The notes: a model not told the origin generated them from the letters alone. Counted from the first letter of the stretch, positions 8,080 through 17,784 are shown. The stretch: DNA of 64,000 nt from JAIYCX01 sp964353175 (GCA_964353175.1 CAYGUX010000002.1:186001-250000); one strand, 5' to 3'. A program made the numbers and translations.

Positions 8080-8104
8080 TGCCCCCAAATATACCCCCAA
8101 TATA
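8080..8104 (-). promoter_or_regulatory. putative integrase arm-type sites, left end
   Basis: Two direct CCCCCAA(A/T) blocks (TGCCCCCAAA and TACCCCCAAT) lie 60-80 bases inside the left att repeat. The same TACCCCC word recurs three times, with one inverted TGGGGGTA, beside the right att repeat. Repeats of this type near both ends are expected for accessory binding of a tyrosine integrase; binding is inferred. Confidence 0.5.
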
Positions 8105-8296
8105 TCTGGCTCTTGGTGGATATTGTAGGACATTGTGGTACGTAGCTTGGGGATATTAATATTAAACGAACGGTCCATGCGTGGGTCAAGTCGGATAACG
8201 GCTTATCACACAACAAAAAACTAAATTCGAGACAGGTGCAAAATGAGATTAATCAAGCTGCAACATGTTAGCTAATTTCTAATAGAGGAGATTCGA

Positions 8297-10240
8297 GTGA
8301 GTAATCCAGAGATATGTTTTGCAAAATTATTGAATGGAGATACTGTACTGCAATGGATTGATCCTCCATGCATCGATCCAGTCTTTGGAATTTCTTCGCC
8401 ATTATTTTTATGGGCAGGGTGTTTCTTTATTGTCATTTTATCTCTCTTTCTAGCTCTCCGACTTTATATTAAATCCGCCCCCGTTGTTAGAGCTCTCAAA
8501 AGACTAACGAAACAAATTAATTCTATCGAGCCGAAGGATAGAGCACTCGATGGCGTCGGACTAGAGGAGCTTCGAGAAATAATGCTCAAGTCTCCTCTTG
8601 TCTCAGATGCATGGGGAGAATTTGAAGAGACATTGCTTATTCACAACGAGAGTAATTCACATCAAGTTTTTAATACTCGTCAAGCTGATGAGTATTTCTC
8701 ACAAGAGGCAATACTAGGAGGACGTATTAATATGCGTCTCTATTCAGCCTTTCCTGGAATTCTAACAAGTATAGGATTGCTGCTTACCTTTATTGCGATC
8801 TTAATAGGCTTGTCTCACATACATCCAGATCCCTCAGCACAAGGCAAATTAACAGGAGTTGAAGAGCTTGTATACAGCCTTTCGGGGAAATTTATATCGT
8901 CTATTTCTGCCCTTTTATGTGCTGTCCTCTTTACCTTCTTCGAAAAGCGAATAGAAATTCTTCTATTTCGATCAATTCATGGCTTTATAAAGGCATTAAA
9001 CAGAAAATTTGCTCGAAAACCAACGGAACACATACTTCAACTAATCCAGAAAGACATAAGTGAGCAATCAATTGCATTCAGACAATTTGGTACTGATCTT
9101 TCGGGCCATCTAAAAGAAAGTTTCAGTGAAGGTATGGGGCCACACTTCCAAAAGGTTGCAGAAGCCGTTGAAGAGCTTAAAAAACATAAGTCAGAATCGC
9201 TTACTGATTCGCTCGGACATATCATTTCTGAGTTTAAATCGGCGTTACTTGGCTCTACTAACACTGAATTTAAGACTCTCGAATCCACTCTCAATAAGAC
9301 TGCTGACTTGATGAGTTCGATGAACGAACAAAGCAAACTATCTCAAGATAAAATGTCAGAAGTCATTCAGAGCCTAGATGCTGCTGTCAGTAAGCAATCG
9401 ACATCGGGCGATGAACATCTGTCTAGATTAGCCAATACAATGCAAATCATTATCGAAAAACTGGAATCTGCTGCTACGCAATCTTCTGGTAGCATGACCT
9501 CTTCTGTGACTCAATTGTTGGAACAACTTCAAGGCAATTTTAGCACACAAGCTGCGGAAATGTCCCGTCGAAATGATGAGCTATCAGGTTTAATGAAAGG
9601 AATGCTTGAGCAAATCCAATTGAGCTTAAGTCAGTCCTCCTCGTCTGTATCGACGACGGTCAATGGTGTACTAGAAAAGAGTTCAGAATGGACAGAAAAG
9701 ACAACAGCTCAACTAGGCATTGTGCTTGAAGAGCAGACAAGAAATGCGAAAGCTGTAAATGATGCTCGTGATTCATTGAACGGTGCACTAGAAACCTTTA
9801 GAAAAGCTGTCAGTGAAGGTTCCTCTACTCTAAATGAGATGGGAACAGCCTCTACGTCGGTCAAGGAAGGAGTCAATACACTAACAGGTGCAGTGACTAA
9901 TCTTGGAAAGACACAAGACCGAGTTAGCGATCTAGCTTCCCTTGTAGAGAAAAACGCTGAGAGCCTAAAATCTGTATTGGATCGCCAGTCGGATATTGTT
10001 AGTAAGTACGAGATAGTTGTTAGGGATTTAGACAAAACTCTTAGCACGGTACTCACGCAAGTTACATCAAGTATTGAAAACTATTCTGCTAGAGTAAAAT
10101 CGAGCTTAGAAACTACTCTAGGTCAGTTCGATAATCATCTTGGTAATGCGACTGCAAAGCTTGGTGGGACAGTTCAGGATTTGAGTGAAAGCTTAGAAGA
10201 ATTAGTAGAACTTGCATCAAAATCTAAAGGTAACGGCTAA
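8297..10240 (+). CDS. zorA: ZorA, MotA/ExbB-like motor subunit of type I Zorya
   Basis: The GTG start at 8297 follows a GAGGAG ribosome binding site. The 647-residue protein has one membrane helix near residues 32-55, then a MotA/TolQ/ExbB-like pair at about 150-172 (YSAFPGILTSIGLLLTFIAI) and 198-216. A very long Ser/Gln-rich helical tail (about 240-640) follows. In Zorya, ZorA surrounds ZorB to form a proton-driven inner-membrane motor, and the long tail projects into the cytoplasm to signal phage entry to ZorC and ZorD. It is the first gene of a tight four-gene operon; its UAA overlaps the zorB ATG by one base. The four-gene context makes confusion with a flagellar or Tol gene unlikely. Confidence 0.93.
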   Translation: MSNPEICFAKLLNGDTVLQWIDPPCIDPVFGISSPLFLWAGCFFIVILSLFLALRLYIKSAPVVRALKRLTKQINSIEPKDRALDGVGLEELREIMLKSPLVSDAWGEFEETLLIHNESNSHQVFNTRQADEYFSQEAILGGRINMRLYSAFPGILTSIGLLLTFIAILIGLSHIHPDPSAQGKLTGVEELVYSLSGKFISSISALLCAVLFTFFEKRIEILLFRSIHGFIKALNRKFARKPTEHILQLIQKDISEQSIAFRQFGTDLSGHLKESFSEGMGPHFQKVAEAVEELKKHKSESLTDSLGHIISEFKSALLGSTNTEFKTLESTLNKTADLMSSMNEQSKLSQDKMSEVIQSLDAAVSKQSTSGDEHLSRLANTMQIIIEKLESAATQSSGSMTSSVTQLLEQLQGNFSTQAAEMSRRNDELSGLMKGMLEQIQLSLSQSSSSVSTTVNGVLEKSSEWTEKTTAQLGIVLEEQTRNAKAVNDARDSLNGALETFRKAVSEGSSTLNEMGTASTSVKEGVNTLTGAVTNLGKTQDRVSDLASLVEKNAESLKSVLDRQSDIVSKYEIVVRDLDKTLSTVLTQVTSSIENYSARVKSSLETTLGQFDNHLGNATAKLGGTVQDLSESLEELVELASKSKGNG

Positions 10241-10890
10241 TGAGTGGTGATTCTGAGCACTCAGCACTCAGTAGTTCTCTAACTGATATGATGACTTCAT
10301 TGATGGTCATCTTTGTGCTACTACTTGTGAATTACCTAGGAAATCGCCAAGACGAGATACAAACTGCTCGAAGCAAGACTGATGAAATGCAGGAGCAATT
10401 AACCGCGAAGCTGAAAGAAGCTCTAGTTGAGGGCGTTGAGGTTAAAAAGTTAGATAACTACAACTTAGTCGTTATTGTTCCAGAAGATAAACTACAATTT
10501 GAAACTGGGAAAAATGAGCTTAACGATTCTGCAATTGGGTTCCTGTCAAAATTTGTGCCCGCACTTCTCGATACCTACATAGCATTTGAAAATAGTGTTA
10601 GTCTTATAAATGTTGAAGGACACTCCGATAAGAAACTACGTCGAGATGCAGCCAACGAATATTACAATTGGGATCTTAGCCAAGAACGGGCAAGTGCCGT
10701 TATGAAGTTTATTTTCAATTTACGTAAAGGTACTTCAGAAACTGAGAGATTTAAAAGTATCGCACTCTTCGGAGGACGAGGACCAATTGAATGTCAGCAT
10801 ACCGAACAAGCTGATGAAATACTCAGAAAAACATGCCGAACTGTAAAATTTAAAATCCGCATGAAATCCAGCGAGGAGAGCAAGGCGTGA
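10240..10890 (+). CDS. zorB: ZorB, MotB-like stator with OmpA-type peptidoglycan-binding domain
   Basis: This 216-residue protein has a single N-terminal membrane helix preceded by TDMM. Asp16 lies at the place of the proton-carrying Asp of MotB-like proteins. The C-terminal half is an OmpA-like domain (NVEGHSDKK near residues 125-133, LSQERASAVMKFI) that would clamp peptidoglycan in the periplasm. ZorB dimers act with ZorA as the ion-driven motor. It overlaps zorA by one base and zorC by four (GTGA), which indicates translational coupling. The length and order match type I Zorya. Confidence 0.93.
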   Translation: MSGDSEHSALSSSLTDMMTSLMVIFVLLLVNYLGNRQDEIQTARSKTDEMQEQLTAKLKEALVEGVEVKKLDNYNLVVIVPEDKLQFETGKNELNDSAIGFLSKFVPALLDTYIAFENSVSLINVEGHSDKKLRRDAANEYYNWDLSQERASAVMKFIFNLRKGTSETERFKSIALFGGRGPIECQHTEQADEILRKTCRTVKFKIRMKSSEESKA

Positions 10891-12257
10891 ATTTAGGATC
10901 GATGACAGAATCTAGTTTCTTTTCAGAGCTATTGAAATCTATAAAGGGCTTGCAACATCTGACTATCTTTCAGAACCCTTCTGAACATACTCCTTTTGGG
11001 GAAGATAAGGCAATCTGCCCGACGCTGATCAAAGAGACTGAGACTCTTTTAAAATCTTCTTCGTCCACTCCACCGGAATTAGATCGTAGATTAGTAATTG
11101 AGAAGTGGAAGCAACATAAATCTGATTTGTATTCTTCCTCATTTTCAGCTCGTGATTGGAAACGATACTGCTGGGTTCCTGAAATAGTAGCTGATAGTCA
11201 GTTTAAAGGTTTAGTTATGGAGCAAAAAATCCCCATAACATTACCCTCACTGCGAGGCCTTTTGTATTGCTACCACGAAAACTTTAGTAGTCTATCTGCA
11301 GATTATCAGTTTAGTTTAAAGCTTCAAGACCTAATTGCTTCACGGTCATCAGCAAACGGTACCGTAAGTAAATGGAACAATTCAATTGATAGCCTCATTG
11401 GCGAAAACGCTCCCAAAAATTTCGCAATAGATGCCAGTGCAAATTGGGAGTTACCTGAAAAACGATTAGAAGAGTTTGGATTAAATCCCACTACTGAATT
11501 TGCTCAACGATTTGCGTCTGAACTTGCCCTTCTTGCAGCAGATAGATTTGACTCTATTGAACAGAATCAATTGACCCATGTTATTAAGGGGATATTGTGT
11601 TCAAATTTAGTAGATCGAGAAGACTACAAGAGTGCCATTGCTACTATCATTCTATCGAATAAGGCGAATGAAGACGAGGAAATTCAAAGCACACTAATAG
11701 ACTTCTTTCTCAGGAATCAAGGGCTGGGAGATCCGAGAATAAACCCTGAGAACTGGGCAGGGATTAAGGAAACAGCAAAATCAAGGGTAATACAGTGGCT
11801 TTCACGTGAGGATATTAATTTCTTCTTTGAGCTTCTATTACGTGATCGAGATGATAAGCACGGAAGAAAAAATTTCTGGTTGCAATACGTTGATAAGGTT
11901 TCTCGATCACGAGCACTTATTTCCAGGGACGATTTACGGCATCATTCCGTTCGATTACGGGAAATGGAAGATAAAGGACGCTCATACGGTGAACTTGTTG
12001 GGTCAAATACATCAAGTGCATTTGTGTTAGACTTTGGAGGAATCGTCGTTGTAGAGTTTAGCGAAGTTGGAAATGCTTGTTACATCTACAAAAAGGAATC
12101 TTTCTCGGAGCTATATAAAGATTTCTGGGCAAAGGAGTTTCCTTTCACAAATTTAAAAAATAAGATCTTGATGGCTGAACGAATCACACGTTCCATGAAG
12201 GACTGGCAATCATCCGCCAGACATATTCTTTCTAGATCGGGAGTTAGACGTGGATAG
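10887..12257 (+). CDS. zorC: ZorC, EH_Signature-domain protein of type I Zorya
   Basis: This 456-residue soluble protein starts at a GTG overlapping the zorB stop. Its position between ZorB and a SNF2-helicase ZorD, together with its length, identifies it as ZorC. The C-terminal part carries the charged and aromatic pattern of the EH_Signature domain (EDINFFFELLLRDRDDKHGRKN split over residues 308-328, then a W-R-x-Y-rich tail and SRSGVRRG at the end). In type I Zorya, ZorC binds DNA near the activated motor and works with ZorD to destroy invading DNA. The identification rests mainly on gene order, since its sequence motifs are weak. Confidence 0.87.
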   Translation: MNLGSMTESSFFSELLKSIKGLQHLTIFQNPSEHTPFGEDKAICPTLIKETETLLKSSSSTPPELDRRLVIEKWKQHKSDLYSSSFSARDWKRYCWVPEIVADSQFKGLVMEQKIPITLPSLRGLLYCYHENFSSLSADYQFSLKLQDLIASRSSANGTVSKWNNSIDSLIGENAPKNFAIDASANWELPEKRLEEFGLNPTTEFAQRFASELALLAADRFDSIEQNQLTHVIKGILCSNLVDREDYKSAIATIILSNKANEDEEIQSTLIDFFLRNQGLGDPRINPENWAGIKETAKSRVIQWLSREDINFFFELLLRDRDDKHGRKNFWLQYVDKVSRSRALISRDDLRHHSVRLREMEDKGRSYGELVGSNTSSAFVLDFGGIVVVEFSEVGNACYIYKKESFSELYKDFWAKEFPFTNLKNKILMAERITRSMKDWQSSARHILSRSGVRRG

Positions 12258-15200
12258 ACAAGAACCAAAAGAATTATTAATAGCATCATTTGCAACAGAA
12301 GTTGATGTTGTAGCGACGACACATGGCCTTATCATTAGATATACAGGATCAGAACAAGGAATTGACCTTAGCTATAAATCTTCTTGGGGAAAATTAAAAA
12401 GAATCACTCGTGAAGGGATTTTCCTTGCTCAGACCGTAGAACAATTGGTTCAAATTGAACTTATAATTCCAGAATGCCCAAATCTGAAGATTGAATACTG
12501 TGACCTACGGGAACTGAATGAACTTAGTTCAGATTTTATTGATGGAATTATTCCTTGGGCACCCTTCTCAATTTATCTCCAAGCAAAAGGCATTATCGGG
12601 ACAAGTTCGTTTCAACCATCCTATCAATTCATGCTTGGGAAACTACATTCATTCCCATATAGAGTTGGGCCATTTCTTTCACGACTCGATAGTTTGTATC
12701 GTCTGTCTCCATCAAACTTTGAATTAGTTGAGGAGATTGATTCTTTTAACGCTTTGTTGCCAATTGAGAAGACTAAAGAACGGGCTTTGCTTTGTCTCTC
12801 TAAAATTAAGGAACTTACTGGTGGTGACGGGCTTGATGACTATCTAGATAGCGAAGCAGTTATAATTCCCCAAAAGGTGAAGGTCGATATTGTTTCTGAG
12901 GAGCACGGATTTATCTCTTTATTCCCTTCCTTTGATGGGGTCCCAGCGGAAGCAATTCGAAAGGAGTTCTTTCGACTTAGCGACGTTCAGAAAATTTACG
13001 ATGTTCAAACCTCATCGGGAAAACGAATTCGGGTTCTCCTGCCTGACGAAATGATACCGATTCTCAAAGACATTCAGAAAATACGTCGCGTTAGTGGTGC
13101 CACTAGGGATCGAGTTATTGCGGATGTTATGAGTTGTTTCTCTGATGGCGTGGACAGAGAATTAATAGATGTCATTGAGTTTGCACCACGGGTTAAGGGA
13201 ATTTGCGAAGTTCCTGAACGAGCACAAATTCTTATTAATGCCGAAAGTCGCCGTTGGGATGGAGTAAGCGAGGAGGAAGAGTCTGAAGGAGCAAAAACAG
13301 GACAAAATAAACCTTTAGTTATTAGCATAGCTACAGATGATGGCAGTAAGGAAGTGTCGCTTTCTTTTAGGGAATTTAGAGAATTTGCACGCAAAGTTGC
13401 TGAAGCTCAAGTTAATGACTCGGCACAAATTCTTTGGAAGGAAACTCTAATATTGATCGATGACTCATTAGTTACCCAGATCAGGGAACTAGAGAAACGA
13501 TTAGATCGTAGAAGGACGAGTAGAATAGACATAATAGAAGAGGCGAAATCATGCCAGGTTTTAGATATCCATCAGAACTTTGAGTCAACCAGCTACTCTG
13601 AAGGAAACCTTGAAAGTATTGGCACGCTTTCAAATCGGCCAGATATTCCAGTAAGCCTAAAAGAAAGACGAATAACTAAGGATGGAAGTTCTGAGCCATT
13701 CCAATTGAAATGTCACCAAAAGCAAGGGGTACTTTGGCTTCAGAATCTTTTTCAAAATCGGCTCAAGCGCAGAGGATGCCTGCTAGCTGACGATATGGGC
13801 TTGGGTAAGACTCTTCAAATTTTAACCTTCTTAGCATGGTGCATTGAGACGGGTTATAAAAAGGGATTGGGTGAAGAAACACCGCCTTATGAACCAATCC
13901 TGATTGTTGCTCCAATAATTCTGCTTAACAATTGGCAAAAAGAGATGGAAAGTTATTTTAAAAATGATGTCTTCAGTCCGACAGTTATTTTGTATGGCTC
14001 TGAGATCAAGCAATATAGCTTTGACCGTAGTCAGTCTGGTCGTGAGACTAAGGATGGTCGTCAAAAGCTAGACATAGAAAAGATAAGAGAGAATCGGGTT
14101 GTAATTACAAACTATGACACGGTAAAAAACTACCAGCACAGCTTAGCTAAAATTCCTTGGACCATCATAGTAACAGACGAAGCCCAAGAATTTAAAATTC
14201 AGAATCAAAAATCAGATTCGCTAAAGGCACTAAAAGCACACTTCAGAATTGTTGCTACAGGCACACCTGTGGAAAATAGACTACTGGATTTGTGGAACCT
14301 TGTAGATTTCATGCATCCAGGCTCTTTGCTAGGATCGGCAAGAGATTTTCATAACCGCTACGAAAAAGATATTGGCTCTAAAACTCACGAAGAAAGGAAG
14401 ATTCTTACAAAAGAGCTGAGAAATGCTTTGTTCTATGATCGTCCAGATGCTTTTGTATTGCGAAGGGATAAAGAGAATGAACTAACTGAGTTGCCGAAGA
14501 AAATAGAGCATCGAATTATTTGCTCTATGACAGATCAACTGAGACAGCTTCACCTTGATATAGTTAAGCAATTTAACGAAAGTAAGTCTGAGAAACATTA
14601 TTTTACGCTGATGGACTCTTTAAAGAAACTCTATCTTCATCCTCGTCTATTGCGTGGTCAACAACCAATTGACGATCCGCAAGCTATTGTTGCTGAAAGC
14701 TCAAAGCTTGAGAAAGTTATTGAAGTCATAGACGAAATTAGGTCGAAGGGTGAGAAAGTTTTAATATTTGCTCAATTCACACACCTTCAAACCATATTGG
14801 CAGAAGTTCTGGGTGCATATTATGGACTGAAAATTGAAATCGTAAGCGGTGCTTCTGATTCACAACGAAAAGGAATATTGGAGCGAAGAGAGGAGGCTAT
14901 TAATAATTTCGAAGCAAAGAATGGTTTTAATATCCTCATTTTATCACCAAAGGTTGCTGGCGTAGGTCTAACAATTACTGGTGCAAATCACGTCATTCAT
15001 TATGAAAGATGGTGGAATCCAGCGAAAGAAGCCCAAGCGACGGATCGAGCCTATCGCATAGGCCAGAAGAAGGTAGTTCACGTTTACTATTTTATAGCTT
15101 CCGATCCTCAAAAAGAAATTATTTCCTTTGATGAAAAGCTGGATGAATTGCTTTTAGAGAAACGAGAGTTGGCTAAGGATTTTCTCATTCCTAGAGAAAG

Positions 15201-15774
15201 TGTTGAGGTATCCCCCATTGAGGTCGCACAAGGATTACGGGGAGCTAAATCAGAAAAACCTAAATTTACGAATCAAGAGAACCTGACTTCAGTTAAAACA
15301 CTTCTCGATGTGGATAGATTGTCCCCCCATCAATTCGAGGCACTCATTGCTCTAATTTACCGTCGTAGAGGATTACTTACGATACTATGCCCGAATACGG
15401 GAGATGGTGGTGCAGACATACTGGTTATCGGACTTGATGACCTTATATATATTCAGTGCAAGCATTCAACATGCATGAATGCGCAGAGCATAAGAGCAAT
15501 ACGTGATCTTGAAGAAGCACCTGATGTTTATCGTAGGGATGTTTTATCTGACAATCTCCGCCGCCGTCCACCAAAACGAATTGCCTGGACTAATTCAAGA
15601 TTTGATCAAGACGCAAAAGCATTAGGTGCTAGGTGCGACATAGAGCTTATGGAAAGTAAGAATTTAGAAGCGCTTCTTCCGAAACTAAATATCAATCTTG
15701 CAGAAGTTATAGAATTTGAAGCTGAAAGAAAGCTGAATCTCAAAGAGATTAAAGCTGCTTTAAAAAATACTTAG
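12250..15774 (+). CDS. zorD: ZorD, SNF2-family helicase with C-terminal Mrr-like nuclease domain
   Basis: This 1174-residue protein starts at a GTG overlapping zorC by eight bases. Residues 1-490 are the family-specific N-terminal region. A SNF2/Rad54-type helicase follows: Walker A DDMGLGKT at 514-521, DEAQ at 643-646, GTPVEN, and motif VI TDRAYRIGQKKVVHVY near 931-946. The C-terminal 150 residues form a Mrr-like restriction domain with LSPHQFEALIALIYRRRG, GDGGADI (Asp1056) and QCKH (Gln1069, Lys1071), the D-QxK triad of that family. ZorD is the DNA-degrading effector of type I Zorya. All catalytic motifs look intact. No clear terminator follows. Confidence 0.93.
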   Translation: MDRQEPKELLIASFATEVDVVATTHGLIIRYTGSEQGIDLSYKSSWGKLKRITREGIFLAQTVEQLVQIELIIPECPNLKIEYCDLRELNELSSDFIDGIIPWAPFSIYLQAKGIIGTSSFQPSYQFMLGKLHSFPYRVGPFLSRLDSLYRLSPSNFELVEEIDSFNALLPIEKTKERALLCLSKIKELTGGDGLDDYLDSEAVIIPQKVKVDIVSEEHGFISLFPSFDGVPAEAIRKEFFRLSDVQKIYDVQTSSGKRIRVLLPDEMIPILKDIQKIRRVSGATRDRVIADVMSCFSDGVDRELIDVIEFAPRVKGICEVPERAQILINAESRRWDGVSEEEESEGAKTGQNKPLVISIATDDGSKEVSLSFREFREFARKVAEAQVNDSAQILWKETLILIDDSLVTQIRELEKRLDRRRTSRIDIIEEAKSCQVLDIHQNFESTSYSEGNLESIGTLSNRPDIPVSLKERRITKDGSSEPFQLKCHQKQGVLWLQNLFQNRLKRRGCLLADDMGLGKTLQILTFLAWCIETGYKKGLGEETPPYEPILIVAPIILLNNWQKEMESYFKNDVFSPTVILYGSEIKQYSFDRSQSGRETKDGRQKLDIEKIRENRVVITNYDTVKNYQHSLAKIPWTIIVTDEAQEFKIQNQKSDSLKALKAHFRIVATGTPVENRLLDLWNLVDFMHPGSLLGSARDFHNRYEKDIGSKTHEERKILTKELRNALFYDRPDAFVLRRDKENELTELPKKIEHRIICSMTDQLRQLHLDIVKQFNESKSEKHYFTLMDSLKKLYLHPRLLRGQQPIDDPQAIVAESSKLEKVIEVIDEIRSKGEKVLIFAQFTHLQTILAEVLGAYYGLKIEIVSGASDSQRKGILERREEAINNFEAKNGFNILILSPKVAGVGLTITGANHVIHYERWWNPAKEAQATDRAYRIGQKKVVHVYYFIASDPQKEIISFDEKLDELLLEKRELAKDFLIPRESVEVSPIEVAQGLRGAKSEKPKFTNQENLTSVKTLLDVDRLSPHQFEALIALIYRRRGLLTILCPNTGDGGADILVIGLDDLIYIQCKHSTCMNAQSIRAIRDLEEAPDVYRRDVLSDNLRRRPPKRIAWTNSRFDQDAKALGARCDIELMESKNLEALLPKLNINLAEVIEFEAERKLNLKEIKAALKNT

Positions 15775-16400
15775 TATTTTCCATGACATGGTTATTCTAA
15801 GGGCCCTACATAGCCTCAGTGCTGGATCAAAGTATTAAAGTCTAATCTTTTCGCTTGCCAGTACTTCAAGAGTATTCAAGTATTTTTTTGATATATGCTC
15901 AGTGGTAAGTAAGGAAAGGGCAATTTTTGAGGCACAAATGTGGTTAAGAGATATGAACGAACTTAGCCTGATACCCTGCATAATTGGAATGCGGAAGATC
16001 TTACGAATCTTGCTTCTCCTCTCGGACTCAAAGAACGAACAGATCCATCTAAAGAGAATATACTCAACCAATTTAAGTGTCTATATCATTCATGCACTAG
16101 AGCTAAAGCTGAAACTCTTTTTAAAATTAAACTTAACAGTTATACCAAGATCCTACTCTGCGGTGAACAGCCAAAGGTCATTAAACAAGAAAATTTCAGA
16201 ATAGCGCCTTCCTATTCTGCACTTGTACGTCATACGTCGGAACATCTCGGAGTATTCAAAAATAATTCAAACCTATGAGAATTTGAGTTAGATATTTCTC
16301 ATGCTGTACTCATAGAAGCTCTTACTAAAATGACTCCAAAACAAGGAGTTATCTTTTTAAGCGTCAAGTCGAGATATGCCAACTTCCAGCTAAAATAGAG
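15775..16400 (+). pseudogene. decayed region with possible CHAT-domain protease fragments
   Basis: No intact gene is present. One frame around 15930-15965 reads AQMWLRDMNE, like the end of CHAT-domain proteases. A second frame near 16140-16280 reads FRIAPSYSAL, like the conserved strand near the start of a CHAT domain. A third open piece lies near 16285-16395. All are broken by stops and frameshifts, and the two fragments are in reversed order for one gene, so two tandem remnants are possible. The calls rest on short motif resemblance only. Confidence 0.3.
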
Positions 16401-16461
16401 ATAGAGACTGATGGCCTCCTAAACCGCAGTAATGGCCTTATGCCTAGCGCAGGCATCCTGA

Positions 16462-16650
16462 TTTGGCGTATATCTGCCATCCACTACAGCTTTTGGATTT
16501 GCAATTCATGCCACCCTACCATTTACAGTCTACACCAGCATAATCTCTACTATAACCATTATAATAGGCCTCTTAGGGTTGCTAGCTGCGGGATTATGGG
16601 AGCAAGGAAAGTTACCGGACCAGATTGGCGGAAGCTCGTACCTGCGCTAA
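16462..16650 (+). pseudogene. fragment of a membrane protein
   Basis: The frame from 16462 to a UAA at 16648-16650 encodes about 62 residues with two hydrophobic stretches (TAFGFAIHATLPFTVYTSI, then IIIGLLGLLAAGLW) and a polar tail. It has no start codon and an in-frame UGA just before it. It looks like the tail of a small membrane protein whose front is lost. Another open frame over the same bases looks random in composition. Confidence 0.3.
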
Positions 16651-16722
16651 TTTATATGATCGCAACGAATAGTAAAAATATGGCAACGCCAAAAGACGAA
16701 CTCCATTCTATTTAGGCTTAAT

Positions 16723-16756
16723 TGACTAAAATGTAACCTAACTATTTTTCAACCCA
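16723..16756 (+). repeat. copy of the 35-bp intergenic motif (one base shorter)
   Basis: It aligns to 17846-17880 with a one-base deletion and several changes, ending CTATTTTTCAACCCA. It sits between the decayed membrane-protein fragment and the gene at 16897-17784. The rest of 16651-16896 shows nothing further. Confidence 0.4.
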
Positions 16757-16896
16757 TAACAAAATATAGTCCAAAGCCATGGATAGTCCATGTAACCAAC
16801 CAAACCGAGATTGGTGAGGTCAGAAAAATAAATTCATGGAAAAGTTTTTACTTGTAGGGAATATCATGTTTACCTATATGTCCTACAGGTAAAATA

Positions 16897-17784
16897 TCAA
16901 TTTTGAGGCTCTAGGCTACCCATATACATTAGATTTTTAAAAACAAACGAACTTGTTTTCGCTTCGAGTGAATCTAGAACATCGGCAAATTCAATTGCCA
17001 CCTTGCAACCTTCACTAGGATTGAGGCTTTTAATGATGTCCACCTTTGCCAAGTTGTCCAAGCTGTATCCCTTTTGTTGATATCCCTCAGCAATGATTTT
17101 CAGGACCTCATCTATATTTCCCGCTCTAGGAGGGATAGAAGGATTATTAATGGCACTTACAATAATATCAGCCTTCATATTTCCTTCTTGTTCAATAAAC
17201 TCCTGTGTAATATCGGAGGGGGAAAAATTTGGTTGACCTAAGTGGTAGCCGACACAGAGAGCTGGTTTATCTTTGAAACGAGTCAACACTTCGTAGTTCC
17301 GTCTTAAAAGAGCATTGAGTTGCTCATCAGATACAGCGAGCATGTGTTTTAGAACATACTCGTTCACAATTTCAGTAGAGGCTTGTTGCGACAAAAAGCG
17401 AACCTCACTACCATTCACCTTTTTATTATATATAATATCTTTCATTTTTTCTGACATTGTATGGCGGGCTTCTGGATGGTATTTAAAGATGGTTGCAAAA
17501 AGCCGATGCTTTTCCAACTCTTGTATTAAAATTTCAATTTTCCTATCTTGCAGTGTAGTACCATAGGTTTCTTTTAAATAAGGCTTGATAAGGTTGGGGA
17601 TTTGAAAGGAGCAAACAGTAAATATAATAGTAACCCACTTTACGAGTCCCGCTTTTTTAAAGATTTTTGAAAGAAAAGTTCCAATTAACCATCCTAGCAG
17701 GGCTGAAATAGCGCCAAAAATGCCACCTACAATCGCACCATTTAGTCTTCCTCCAGAGAGAATCAGTTCAGCAAGGTATTCCAT
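16897..17784 (-). CDS. membrane-anchored hypothetical protein
   Basis: The 295-residue product is not recognised. Two hydrophobic helices lie at the N-terminus: residues about 15-38 (Gly-rich, GAIVGGIFGAISALLGWLIG) and 47-62. A soluble domain of about 220 residues follows, mostly helical, with GYHLGQPNFSP and SEGCKVAIEFAD as its most distinctive parts. It is probably an inner-membrane protein with a cytoplasmic or periplasmic domain. It and the next upstream gene (18062-18751) share strand and each carries the 35-bp motif upstream. A defence role is a guess from the island setting. Confidence 0.55.
   Translation of the reverse strand: MEYLAELILSGGRLNGAIVGGIFGAISALLGWLIGTFLSKIFKKAGLVKWVTIIFTVCSFQIPNLIKPYLKETYGTTLQDRKIEILIQELEKHRLFATIFKYHPEARHTMSEKMKDIIYNKKVNGSEVRFLSQQASTEIVNEYVLKHMLAVSDEQLNALLRRNYEVLTRFKDKPALCVGYHLGQPNFSPSDITQEFIEQEGNMKADIIVSAINNPSIPPRAGNIDEVLKIIAEGYQQKGYSLDNLAKVDIIKSLNPSEGCKVAIEFADVLDSLEAKTSSFVFKNLMYMGSLEPQN

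Noticed and set aside
8297..10890. zorA/zorB as flagellar motA/motB or exbB/tolR genes
   Set aside because: ZorA has a very long coiled tail, and the pair overlaps genes for an EH_Signature-type protein and a SNF2 helicase, which is the Zorya arrangement.
16440..16715. 91-codon plus-strand frame starting at an ATG
   Set aside because: Composition (many Tyr, His, Asn, Cys) looks random, and the alternate frame reads as a membrane-protein fragment.
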